NCBI RefSeq assembly: GCF_000186865.1
Contig: NW_008705573.1
Location: forward strand, 734,983 to 798,982
Origin: Aureococcus anophagefferens
Lineage: Eukaryota; Sar; Pelagophyceae; Pelagomonadales; Pelagomonadaceae
DNA length: 64,000 bases
Direction of reading: 5' to 3'
Part shown: positions 41,501 to 51,821 of the stretch, one piece after another
Layout: each line of letters opens with the position of its first letter
Numbering within the stretch: position 1 is the stretch's first letter
Translations under genes and position numbers: made by a program
Notes under the pieces: generated by a model
Databases searched by the model: none
Told to the model about the DNA's origin: nothing
What the model saw: only the letters and a program-made list of their open reading frames with translations

Positions 41501-42498
41501 CCCGGCGAGTCGGCGACCGCGGCCGTCTGCGTGTCGTAGAGGCGCCACAGAGCCTCGCCGGGCCGCCGGATCTCGCAGGCCTTCTCGCCGTAGGGCCGCG
41601 GGTCCGGCAGGCGCCCGCGCTCGGGCGACGGCTCCCCCAGGCGCCGCGCCTCGAGCCGCGCGTGGCCCTTGTCGCCGCGAAGCATCGCCGACAGGTAGGG
41701 TTCGCTGAGGTCGCCGTGCGCGGCCGCGGCCGCGGCGACGGACTCGTGGCGGGTCCAGGCCCGCGCGCCGTGGAGCCGGAGCTCGCAGGGCGCGCGGCCG
41801 TGGGCGCTGCGCACGGGCACGCCCGCGGCGGGCCGCTCCGGCGACGGCTCGCCGACGCGGCGCGCCTCGTAGCGGCCGTTCACCTTCCTCCTCGCGAGCA
41901 AATCCGAGAGCATGGTCGCGGTGAGGTGCTCGTTCGCCCGGACGGCGTCGGTCTGCGAGTCGTAGCGCCGCCAGGCGCCCGTCGCGAGGTTCCCGGCGCC
42001 GTCGAAGCCCACGTCGCGGACCTCGCAGGCCTTGGAGGCGCCGCTCGGCCCGCGCGCCTTCGACGCCGGCGACGGCTCCGGCGACGGCTCCGGCGACCAC
42101 CGGCCCCGCGCGACGAGCGGCCGCCCCCGGGAGGACGTCTCGACGGGCTCCGGCGTCTCGCGTCGCGCCGGGGGCGCCCGCTCCTCGGGCGTCGGCGCGC
42201 GCGGTTCCGCCGGTTCGCGGGCCGCCGGCTCCGGCGACGATTCCGGGGACCGCCTCCGCGCGGGAAGGAGCGGCCGCCCTCGGGGGGGCGCCGCGGCCGG
42301 CTCCGGCGTCTTCGGCCGCGCCGGGGGCGCCGGCTCCGGAGTCGGGGCCCGCGCGGGGCGCTCGGAGCCGGCCGGGCTCGGAGAGCGGGATTGGCGGCCG
42401 TGGACCGCTTCGGGGTTGCCGACCTTCCCCCCGAAGCGGCGCCGCGGCGGCGAAGGTCCGTCCGACGAAGTGTGCGTCAGGCCCTCGACCTCGCTCAT
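38515..42498 (-). CDS. Chimeric chromatin protein: NUMOD-like repeats, Myb, ankyrin, SET, MBD-like
   Basis: 1327 residues, intronless. A Pro/Arg/Ser-rich N terminus is followed by three ~55-residue repeats (about 156-209, 233-287, 305-360). Each starts with A/P-C-E-[VIL]-R and ends in a GRYEARR-type strand, resembling NUMOD DNA-binding modules. Next are a C2H2-like finger (YPCPAGCPRTF...HHGKSC, about 408-430), two Myb/SANT repeats (about 471-588), and an ankyrin-like region (DGWRPLHAAA, about 783-845). A SET domain follows (about 998-1131: CFINDARG, PNVAFLER, SVDYGDAYW), then a C-terminal MBD/TAM-like strand set (about 1279-1320). It is probably a DNA-guided lysine methyltransferase. A 28-residue AAAPGAVVRETSEATAES-type segment occurs twice. 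Confidence 0.75.
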   Translation of the reverse strand: MSEVEGLTHTSSDGPSPPRRRFGGKVGNPEAVHGRQSRSPSPAGSERPARAPTPEPAPPARPKTPEPAAAPPRGRPLLPARRRSPESSPEPAAREPAEPRAPTPEERAPPARRETPEPVETSSRGRPLVARGRWSPEPSPEPSPASKARGPSGASKACEVRDVGFDGAGNLATGAWRRYDSQTDAVRANEHLTATMLSDLLARRKVNGRYEARRVGEPSPERPAAGVPVRSAHGRAPCELRLHGARAWTRHESVAAAAAAHGDLSEPYLSAMLRGDKGHARLEARRLGEPSPERGRLPDPRPYGEKACEIRRPGEALWRLYDTQTAAVADSPGLSMSVLSLMLSSGHRPSGGGAGYEARRPGDEAAAPGAVVRETSEATAESAEDAPGSLAELFRSKPSVSLGPRDRNRVYPCPAGCPRTFTHAPAAVHHGKSCKFGGPRPPGAPTHPERRPPAAPGAVVRETSEATAESADGAPAWTAAEDAELAAKVAEFGHLDGSTKRTLDVGNWETVAKHMSTARTAKQLRYRWHAHVDPAAKKGPWTIPEVRTVIVEHSLRGNRWAEISLKVPGRPDGKIEGAWRCYWRPKLEAFLASRGLGAAEFAAALAEPGPRREDLLDRAAEACLARRKYGSGSGAAPPPSLARSSVLGAPRARRFATPPPAAAAAEATPAAGRKRGRDDDDDDGVSPEEEDAEPVEAWAARALGADDGGRAGRGRAALRAVAGARTFAAARDGAKVEALAEALGDALLPAASEVLTQLAAKAGAAALVALLIDACAADPRAASVDGWRPLHAAAAHDRAENARVLLQRGAKLEDDELVDGLDAVDVAHGYGSKRCLALFLDLSGGGDVPSDDERVAALARPTHDLLPAFPRDAAAVVADAFVFRRAARDAHDALTAGDAAAQFPFNARVVAAVAALREALEAAVDGVDDQGAVRFDRRALRDVAAAAARCRDRFRPAPPRPRRPAPWPAAAAAPLIYDVDGYAVVDHARRAADGLAEPRPRLAIATYVVDDAESPLHGQLAVVATEDLPAGAEAPYGGVVGPAATLATACDLGPLEQVGYWRWLIYREEDETVLLPFVDELRNPACFINDARGPKRRGGGAPNVAFLERGAATVVVAARPIAAGDVVSVDYGDAYWDFERVLSRVEERLTRFAELLDAHRDWAADAASLEERTVPRDQLHALRLRFGETRRSKRPRPPPRELIYEELEAEGPQHLPRKHPPRRPSPPPARVVDPRPSRAPPVYDDSAETRRGCDDCKARLVQWLRGKGVDAATVARADAEVTVRATRRRIGSRSAKKYDYYYFHDDGRRVRSRPEVAEHFFGMILGP

Positions 42499-42653
42499 CG
42501 CGACGACTCCGACCGCCGCGCGAGGACGAGCTCTCGTGCAGCACTCAAGATTTCGCCATTCGTGAGGCGAGCGACCCCAGGCGAGGCCTTTGCGATGGCA
42601 GCCCGAGGCGGCTTGCGCGCGGGCAGCCCGTCAAACGAATCGACAGCAGCACG

Positions 42654-43877
42654 ATGGTGCGGCGGCGCGACGCCGGCGAGGAGCAGCTCGGCGGGTCGCA
42701 CTACAGCTGGGACGACCGGTGCGGCCTCGGCGGGTTCCTCTGCTACGAGTACGGCTCGGACAGCGACACGGCGACGAACATGGCGCACAACATCTTCGTG
42801 GCGCTGCTCATCGCCTGGGCCGTCGCCGTCGTCTGCGGCTACGCGGCCAAGGCCGGGGGCCGCACGCGCTGGAGCTTCTACTGGGTCGGGGCGCTCATGG
42901 TCGCGCTCTGCTGCGTGCAGTACTACTTCGTGTTCCTCGCGGCGAACACGCTCCCGCCGTCGGCGGCGGCAGACTACATCCGCCGCTACGACTGCATGTA
43001 CAGCAACAAGGGCGGCAAGCGCAACAAGGACGGCGACAAGAACCGGCCCCTGACGAACCTGAACCCCTGCTGGTGCCACGAGCACGCCATCTGCCTCGAC
43101 GCGGCCACGGGCGACGAGATCCACCACTCGGCGTGCCCGACGGACGGGTCCGCGTACTGCTACGAGGGCAACGGCGACCGCGTGTCGCTGAACCTCGGCA
43201 AGCGCGTCGTGTCCACGGAGCGCGACTGCTCCTACGGCCGCAGCGCCAAGTGCTCCAAGGAGCAGCCCTGCACGCCGTGCGAGGCCGACAGGGCCGTCCT
43301 CTTCGACGACTCGAGTTACTGCAACCTGTGCTCCGACATCAACCGGGGCAGGTGCGACTTCGTGCCGGGCGTCGGGCCCTACTGCTACGTCGAGCCGGGC
43401 TCCGCCGCCGTCGAGCCCTGCGGGCTGTGCTGCACGCACCTCGAGCCGTTTTTCGAGGTCGTGATCCCGACGGACGCGCCCTCGACCTACGGCCCCACGC
43501 CCTACTCCGAGGCGCCGACGGCGCCGGCGAGCCCGACGGCGACGGCCCGCCCCAGCGCGACGTTCAGCCCGTCGAGCTCGGGGCCCACCGCGAGCGCCGC
43601 GCCGACGGCGAGTGCCGCGCCCGCGGCGGGCCCGTCCGCGGCCCCGACGACGGCGGCCCCCACGACGGCGGCCCCCACGTCCGTCCCCACGACGGCGGGC
43701 CCGACGGCGCTCCGGGAGGCCCTCCGGCGCCGGCTCCACGAGACGACGTCGTCGGACGCGACGCTGTCGCCGTCGAGCGTCCGGGACTGGAGCGCCAACT
43801 ACACGCACTGCGCCATCGCGACGAACGACGACTGGGGCAAGGGCACGCCGAAGCGCCCCATCTCCGGGCGCGGCTAA
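42654..43877 (+). CDS. Cys-rich membrane protein with mucin-like tail
   Basis: 407 residues. Two membrane helices (about 42-64 and 74-98) are followed by a large Cys-rich region (about 110-270, more than 20 cysteines, e.g. CWCHEHAICLD, CSKEQPCTPC, CGLCCTH). A Thr/Ser/Pro/Ala-rich stretch (about 275-360, TAAPTTAAPTS) looks like an O-glycosylated stalk. A cell-surface role is inferred. Its stop codon overlaps the stop codon of the opposing glycosyltransferase-like gene. It is divergent from the SET chimera across 155 bp. Confidence 0.68.
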   Translation: MVRRRDAGEEQLGGSHYSWDDRCGLGGFLCYEYGSDSDTATNMAHNIFVALLIAWAVAVVCGYAAKAGGRTRWSFYWVGALMVALCCVQYYFVFLAANTLPPSAAADYIRRYDCMYSNKGGKRNKDGDKNRPLTNLNPCWCHEHAICLDAATGDEIHHSACPTDGSAYCYEGNGDRVSLNLGKRVVSTERDCSYGRSAKCSKEQPCTPCEADRAVLFDDSSYCNLCSDINRGRCDFVPGVGPYCYVEPGSAAVEPCGLCCTHLEPFFEVVIPTDAPSTYGPTPYSEAPTAPASPTATARPSATFSPSSSGPTASAAPTASAAPAAGPSAAPTTAAPTTAAPTSVPTTAGPTALREALRRRLHETTSSDATLSPSSVRDWSANYTHCAIATNDDWGKGTPKRPISGRG

Positions 43878-46136
43878 GCGCAGACCCAGGCGGACCGCGC
43901 CCCGTTCGCGCGGAGCTCGTCGCAGGCCGCGCGCGCGAGGAACGCGCGCGCGGGGTCGTCCGGACCGCCGTCGACGACGACGGCCGTCGCCCCCTTGGCG
44001 AGGACGCCGCCGCCGAGGGCCGCGGCCAGCTCGGCGAGGCCCGCGGCGGGGCCCAGGTGGAGCACGTCCGCGGCGGCGCCGCCCGCGAAGAGCGCCGCGG
44101 CCGCGTCGCCGCCGAAAACTCTCGCGCGCGCGCTCAGCGCCGCGCCGTCGACGTCGCCGGCGTAGACCGCGAGCGCGCCCGCCTCGTGGTGGCAGAGGAA
44201 GCGGTCCAGGAGCACCGCCGCGCCGCCGCCGACGGCGACGGCGGCGAGGGGCGCACCGCAGCGCGCGCCGCACCGCCCGCGCTCCGCGAACTCGAGCGCG
44301 GCTAAGAAGACGTCGTCGAGCGCCTCCGCCAGGTCCCGGGCGCTCCGCGAAAAGCGAAAGGCGCAGGGCTCGTCGGCGAACAAGCCCCGCCGCCGCGCCT
44401 CGTCGAGGAGCGCGGCCTGGAAGGCCACGTTGCGGTACGCGTGCTTCTCCGAGTTTAGCGCGGAAACGGCGTGGTGCGGCGCGATGAGCGGCTCGTCGCG
44501 GAACGCGTAGGCGGCGCCGGCCTCGTTCCCGCGCAGGCCCAGCACGAGCCGCGGCACGCCCGCCTCGTCCAACGCCAGCGAGATCCAGTCGTCGTCGACG
44601 AAGTAGGCCCCCGGGTGCCAATTGCCGTAGTCCGCGAGCCGCCGCGCGTCGAAGAAGCCGCTCCGGTAGGCGACGCCCGCGAGGCCGCCCAGAATGTGCA
44701 CGTCGACGTCGACGTCGTGGTCGACGCTGTCCGCGTAGAGCAGGTTCAGGTGGCTGTAGTAGCCGTGGTCCAACGATTCGTTGACGTGCGAGAAGTCGAG
44801 GTCGCCGCGGCAGTCCGCGCGCGCGCGCCCCAGCACCTCCGGCGCCGGCGGGAGCCAGTAGCCGCGGAGCCCCAGGGCCGCGTCGGGCCGCCGCAGGGCG
44901 CCGGCGAGGAGCTCCGCGAGGAGCGTGCGCGGGTAGTCGACGTCGTCGTCGAGCGTCACGATGACCGTCTCCGGGTCCGTTTCGACGAGCAGCACGGGCA
45001 GCAGCTTCGTCGCCGGCCCCCAGTCCACGGCCGTCCGCAGCAGGCGCAGCTCGCCGCGGGCGCTCGCGGCCTCGAGGTCCTCGGGGATGGCGTAGGCCAC
45101 GCGGTCGCGCGTCGAGACCTCGGGCACGACGACCTGTGTGGAAACCAAATCTTCAACACGACTTCCATGTGCGCGTATGCGAACGTTTCGACGCAAGCTC
45201 TTCTGCCGTGCTTCGAGAACCCAATGAGAGCAATCGATTCGTCCAAAAATCAGCCGAATCGACTTCGATTTGACCGAGATAGAGAGTTCTGAAGTTTGGT
45301 GGGGACCCCCCAAACCACTGGATGATTTCCACACAGGCGACGACGTAGATGTCGTCCGCCGGCCGCGTCTGCCGCTGAAGAAACCGCAGCTGGCGGCCCG
45401 CGACCATGGCGATGCGGCCCGGGAGCGTGCTCATGGACGCGACGAGGCGCGGGACACCGCGCCGGCAGGGCGCGACGTCGAACTCCGCGCGGAGGCCGTC
45501 CGCGAGCCGCGCCGCCGTGAGCGCGCGCCGCGGGCAGCGGTGCGCGACGCAAAAGGCCGCGGCCGCGCGGCCGAAGGGGTCGCCCGCGCAGCCGTCGTCG
45601 GGGACCACGGCCACGTCCGAGCCGCCCGGCGACAGCGGCGTCGGCCACGCGACGAGCGTTAGCGCGCCGTCCGACCAGTCGAACTCGACGGGCACCGTGG
45701 CCCGGGGCGCCGCGAGGGCGCGCCGCGCCACGTCCAGGGGCGCCAGGAGCTCGCCGGGCCCCAGCGCGCCGCTCGCCTCCAGCGCCGCCGCGTCGGCCTC
45801 GAGCGCGCCGCAGTCGCGCCAGCCGCGGATCGCGCATTCGCGCCGCGCGTCGCCGGCCGCGTCGCGCGCCGCGGAGAGCCGCAGCAGCGGCTCGAGGGGC
45901 AGCGGGAAGCGCGCGCCCTTCGAGATGAGCTCCTCGGCGAGCACCTCGTCGCAGTCCATGCCCTCGACGGACAGCGTCAGGTTGTGGTGCACGCAGAAGC
46001 GCCCCGCGGCGGCGCGCGGGTCCTCGTCCGGCGAGGCCACGAGCCGCTGCGGCGCGTCGTTCACCTCGACCTCGATGGTCAGGGGCTCGAGGCACCGCGC
46101 CAGCGCGAGCGTCAAGGCCCAGGCGAGGCGCGGCAT
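43874..46136 (-). CDS. Secretory-pathway glycosyltransferase-like protein
   Basis: Exons 46136-45345 and 45133-43874, joined across introner A4, give 683 residues. MPRLAWALTLALARC is a signal peptide. A spliced segment MSTLPGRIAMVAGRQLRFLQRQ...ADDIYVVVPEVSTRDR resembles the start of family-2-type glycosyltransferase folds. TVIVTLDDDVDYP supplies an acidic DxD-like nucleotide-sugar/metal motif. Further support comes from HLNLLYADSVDHD and AYFVDDDWISLAL. The domain is split by the introner between the two conserved halves. The donor sugar is unknown; Golgi location is inferred. About 210 C-terminal residues form a second Rossmann-like unit. Confidence 0.68.
45134..45336 (+). mobile_element. Introner element family A, copy A4 (antisense to host gene)
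   Basis: 203 bp with perfect terminal octamers. The flanks are ACGACGAC (45126-45133) and GCGACGAC (45337-45344), a duplication with one substitution that suggests an older insertion. Host intron 45344-45134 has donor GTCGTCGC and acceptor CACACAG, phase 0, giving ...DDIYVVVPEV.... Confidence 0.92.
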
Positions 46137-46303
46137 TGGAGGTGCAAGGGAGGCTCAGCGGATAGGCGGCATCGCGCGGGCTGCCTCGGCAGCACGCCAC
46201 CATCAAGGTGATCTCAGCTCATTTCAGCTTCGCTCGCAAAGGCTGTCAAAAGCCGCGCCTCGCCGCCGCAGAGCTGGTGTGCTCGCGCCCGCCAGCTTGC
46301 GCG

Positions 46304-46869
46304 ATGCGCGCGTGGGATGAGGTCGACGACGATCCCGTCGTGAAGCCCACCAAGAGCGCCGACGAAAAAGAAAAGAAGCGCGGCGGCGCGCGGAAGCGCG
46401 GCCGCGGCAGCCGCGGCGGCAAGGCCAAGAGCGGCGAGGCCAAGAGCGGCGAGGCCAAGAGCGGCGAGGCCAAGAGCGGCGACGCCAAGAGCGGCGAGGC
46501 CAAGAACGGCGAGGCCAAGAGCGGCGACGCCAAGGGCGGCGACGCCAAGGGCGGCGACGCCAAGAACGGCGACGCCGAGGGCGGCGACGCCGAGGGCGGC
46601 GAGCCGAAGAGCGGCGACGCCAAGGGCGGCGACGGCAAGGGCAAGGACGAGAAGCGCGGCGACGGCGGCGCCCGGGGCGGCAAGCGCGGCGGCGCCAAGG
46701 GCAAGGACGAGAAGCGCGGCGACGCGAAGATCCCGAAGCGCGGCGCCGCGGCGAGCGACAAGACGCGCGGCGGCGACGACCGGCGGCGGAGCCGGAGCCG
46801 GAGCGCGTCGCGGCGCCGGAGCCGGAGCCCCGAGCGCCGCCGCCGGAGCCGGAGCCGCGGCCGGCGGTC

Positions 46870-46903
<34 letters not shown>

Positions 46904-49900
46904 GGCCGCCGGGGCCCGCGCGGCCGCGCGGCGGCGCGGCGGCGGTCGCGGTCCGCGTCCTCGGCGACGCGGCGCCACCGCGCGCGCGACGCCAAGGCCC
47001 TGCGGCGCGCCATCGACGACTTCATCGAGGGCCACGGCGTCGACGCGACCGCCGCGGGCCGCCTCCGGTCGCTGAGTCGGCCGGCGATGCGCGCGGTCCT
47101 CGCCGAGGGCAGCAAAAGGGTGATTCAACGTCGCTTCAACGTGAGTGTTCCGCGCGCGCGCGTTTCGGGAACAGCACCCACGCTTCGAGGCCGTTCCGAG
47201 AGATGATCGCTCGTCCAAAAATCAGCCGAAACGAGCGAAAAATGACCGAGATAGGAGCCTTTGAAGTTGGGAATTTCGCACCCTTTTGCTGCCCAGGTCC
47301 TCGCCGAGGGCCCGCTCGACGGCCGCAACGTGTCGGCGGTGCTCGTGTCGCGCATCAACCGCCTGCCCGGCGCCGAGCGCCTCGCGCGGTCCTACGCGAC
47401 GCCGTCGCCGAGCCCGAGCTCGCGGAGCGCGTCGTCGGCGCGGCCGCGGCGGCAGAAGGAGTTCGTGCCCGCGGCGCGCTCGGGCGGCAAGAACATCATG
47501 GTCAACCCCTACCGCGCGCGGTCCTGGTCGACGTCGAGCTCCGAGAGCTCGTCGTCGAGCGAGTCCGACGACAGCGGCCGGCGGCGGCGCGCGAAGAAGA
47601 GCCGCGGCGACGACGGCAAGGGGTGGGACGCGGCGCCCGCGCTCGACGCCGTCGAGTCCGCGCTGCTCATGAGCGACCCGGCGGTCGCGGCGTCCATGGG
47701 TCTGGGCAAGGCCGCCGCGGCGGCCTTAGCGGAGAACCCGGCCGGGGGCGGCGGGCCCGTGTCCGCGTCGTCGGAGAAGCAGCAGCGCCGCCGCGACGTC
47801 TACGTCGGCAACCTCATCCCGAACACGACGTCCGAGGCGCTCACGGGCTTCTTCGACGGGCTGCTGCAGGCCCTGGCCCAGGCCCTGCCGGAGTCGCGGG
47901 CGGCGACGGAGCTGCTGCAGGGCGGCCCGCCCATCGCGTCCGCGCGCGTCTGCGCGCCGTCCGGGTCCGTCGAGGGGCCGGCGAACCGGCAGCGCACGGA
48001 CCACGCGTTCGTCGAGTGCCGCGACGCCGACGTCGCGTCGACGTTGGTGCGCTTCAACGGCATGCCCGCGTCGGGCATCGTCTCCGACAAGCACAACGGC
48101 ATCCGCATCAACCGGCCCAAGGGCTACGCGCCGCCGCCGGGCGGCGACGTCTGCCCCGTCGACATCTCGCCCGAGATCTCGGAGGCGTTGGGCCTGAAGC
48201 CGCAGCACCCGGTGGGCGGCGGCGCCGCGGCGGCGGCCCAGCTCATCGAGTCCATGGCCGCGGGGAACCTGGCTACCGCGGCGGCGCAGCAGGGCAAGGC
48301 GTCGTTGGCGACGCCGGGCCCGACGTACGTCTGCCACCGCTGCGGCATCGGCGGCCACTTCGTCCAGGACTGCCCGACCATCGCTTTGGGCATCCCGGGC
48401 ATCGGCGCGCCGCCGCCGGGCTACGTCTGCCACCGCTGCGGCGTCGCGGGCCACTACGTGCAGGACTGCCCGCAGCTGTGTGGAAATCAAATCTTCAACC
48501 CGACTTCAATATGAGAGTATTCAAACGGCTATGATCAGACGCTTCTGCCGTGCTTCGAGAACTCGCCGAGAGCAATCGATTCGTCCAAAAATCAGCCGAA
48601 TCGACTTCGATTTGACGGAGCTAGAGATCTCTGAATATTGGCCCCGACGTCCCAGCTCACTGGTTGATTTCCACACAGGCCCGCAGAAGGCTTTGGCGTC
48701 CGCGGCGCAGCTCGCGGCGGCCCAGCAGCCGCCGGGCGCCGCCGTCGACCCGGAGACGGTCATGATCCTCGCGGCGGCGCAGCAGCAGACGGCGCTCAAC
48801 GCCGCGCGCCAGGCCGCCGCGCAGCAGCTCGCGGCGTCCGGCGGCTCCAACTTCTCGCCGCCGGTGCACCTGGACAAGCCCCCGGAGAAGGCGAGTGAAA
48901 CGCCGGCGCGCATCGCGGCGCCGCCGCCGGCGTCGCTCAAGGAGGCGCGCTACAAGGCCGCGCTCGACAGCGGCCAGATCACGGAGGCCCAGTACCTCGC
49001 CGCGACGTCGGAGCCGCCGCCGCCGGTCGCCGACGACGCGAAGCCCGAGTCCCTCAAGGACCGCTGGGAGCAGCGGAAGAAGGCGGCGCAGCGCGACGAC
49101 GACGACCGGCGGCCCGCGGCGCCCGGCGCGCTCGTGGGCAAGGCCGTGAAGATCACCTGGGCCCACGCGAAGCTCCACGCGCAGCTGGGCGTCGCGGCCG
49201 ACTGGGACGCCAAGGCCGCGCGCTACGCCGTGAAACTGGCCAGGGAGCCCAAGACCGTCATGCTCATGGCGGGCCACGTCGAGGAGGTCCGCGGCGAAAA
49301 CGCGGCCCGGGAGGTCTTCGACGCCCTGGAGGAGCAGAAGCTCCGGCGGGAGGCCGCGGAGCACGAGGCCGCGAACGCCGCGGCGCGCGCGGCCGCGGAG
49401 CCGCCGAAGCCGCCGCCGCCGAACAACCCGCAGGCCTACGTCGACCAGCGCCGCGCGTTCCTCACGGACCTCGTCGACGGCCCGCGGCCGCCGCACCGCG
49501 CGCCGCCGCCGCCGCGGCCCTTCGCGCCGCCGCCGCCGCAGTTCCAGCCGCCGCCGCAGGCGCCCTACGGCGCGCCGCCGCCGCCGCAGCCCTACGGCGC
49601 GCCGCCGCCGCCGCAGCCCTACGGCCAGCCGCCGCCGCAGGCGCCCTACGGCGCGCCGCCGCCGCGGGCGCCCTACGGCGCGCCGCCGCCGCCGCAGCCC
49701 TACGGCCAGCCCCCGGCGGCGCCCTACGGCCAGTACGGCCAGCCCGAGGCGACGTTCACGCCGCGGCCGACGAACGGCGGCGTCGACGGCACGTCCCAGC
49801 GCAAGGTCTACGTCTGCAACATCCACCCGGACGCGGCGGACGCGGACCTCGCGACGGCGCTGTCGGCCTTCGGCGCCGTGCGCGACGCGCTGGTCTGCCG

Positions 49901-51777
49901 CACGCTCCAGGGGTCGCCGCGCGGCTTCGGCTACGTGACGTTCGGCGGGTCCGACGGCGACCAGGCCGCGGCCGTCGAGCGCGCGGTCGCCGCGGGCGTC
50001 GCGACCGTCCACGTCCGCGACGACGGCGGACCGTCCATCATCACGACGACGGCGAAGATCGAGCGGACGACGGACCGCGAGGCGACGAACCAGCGGCCGC
50101 CGGAGCCGGCGAAGCCGCCGCGCGACATGACGAACCGCGTCTCCGGCATGTGCCTCTGGTTCGACCACGAGAAGAATTTCGGGTTTCTGGTGCCCGACGG
50201 CGGCGGCGACAACCGCTTCATCCACGGCCTGGACGTGCAGGGCGAGCGCTTCTCCAAGGGCGACAAGGTCACCTTCGCGCTGGGCAAGGACCCGGACGGC
50301 CGCGTCAAAGCGGTCGAGGCCGAGAAGGTCGACGCGAACCAGCAGCGGGCGCCCGCGGGCGGCCTCCCGGCGCTGTCCGGCTTCCTACCGGGCGGTGAGG
50401 CGCCGCGGCGGGAGGCGCGCCACTTCGCCGAGCCGCCCGCCGCGAACGGCGCCGTGCCGCCGCCGCCGCAGGCGCCGCCGCAGCAGCCGCCGCAGCCGCA
50501 GCAGCCGCCGCCGTTCCAGCAGCCGCCACAATTCCAGCCGCCGCCGCCGCCGCACTTCGGCGGGCCGCCGCCGGCGTTCTACGGCGCGCCGCCGCCGGCG
50601 CAGCCCTACGTGAACCCCTTCCTCAAGGCGAACCAGGCCGCGGCGCCGGAGCCCGCGGCGGCGCCGGAGCCCGCGGACTCGCCGCCCGGCGCGGCGCCCG
50701 AGCCCGCGGCGCCCGAGCCCGAGCCCGCGCCGGACCCCATGGACCGGCCCCTGCCCGAGCCGTCGCCGGGCCGCGCCGTCGCCTACGTCAAGTGGTACGA
50801 CGCGAAGCGGCAGTTCGGCTTCGTGGGCCCGACGTTGGACGAGCGCGACAAGGCCGGCGACGTCTTCGTCCACGAGATGGACTGTTGTGCCCGCTCCTGC
50901 ACCGGGGCGACATCGTCGAGTACAGCCCGGGCGAGGGCTCCAAGGGCGAGCCCAAGGCCTGCGACGTGAAGCTCGTGGACGCTTTGGCGAGCCGCCTCGC
51001 GCCGAAGCCGCCGGAGCCGCCGGCGGCGCTCGCGCACCTCCGGGTCCCGCGCGGCCCGCCGCCGTTCGGCCGCGCGCCGCCGCCGCCGGGGCCGCCCTTC
51101 GCGCCGCCGCCCCAGTTCGCGCCGCCGGCCGCCAACGCGCCCTTTGGCTACGCGCCCGCGGCGTTCGACGCGCGGAACCCGTCCGCGCCGCTCGGGCGGC
51201 GGGCCCAGGGCGTCGTCAAGTGGTTCGACAACAACGAGAAGAAGTACGGCTTCCTCCAGCCCGACGCCGGCGGCGAGGGCGTCTTCGCCCACCGCATCGA
51301 CTTCCGCATGCCCGGCGGGGAGGCCGTGGGCCCGGGCGACCGCGTCGAGTACACCGCCGGCGTGTCGCCCGAGAACGGCCGCCCCAAGGCCTTCGAGATC
51401 GTCAAGGTCGCGGCGCGCCTCGGCGCGCCGCCGCACCTGGCCGTCGAGCCGGCGAAGCACCCCGCCGTCGTCGACGGCGAGTTTATGTACGGCGCGAACT
51501 TCATTCGGGGCGTCATGAACTGGTTCGATCCCACGAAGCACTTCGGGTTTCTGACGACGGAGTTCGGCGGCGAGGACATGTTCGTCCACGGCAACGACGT
51601 CCTGCCGGATCAGTTCCCCGTGGCCGGCGGCCAGGACGTCGTCTTCAAGGTCGTCATGCACCGGGGGCGGCCCAAGGCCGTCGAGCTCCGCCACGCGCCG
51701 GGCGCGGTGCCGCACCCGAACAACGGGCCCCCGGCCTTCGTCGCGCCGCCGGACTTCCGGCCGCTGGGCGCCGGCGG

Positions 51778-51821
<44 letters not shown>

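Noticed and set aside
50880..50905. An intron explaining the cold-shock frameshift
   Set aside because: No donor/acceptor pair within a plausible length keeps both halves of the domain. A single-base indel is simpler.
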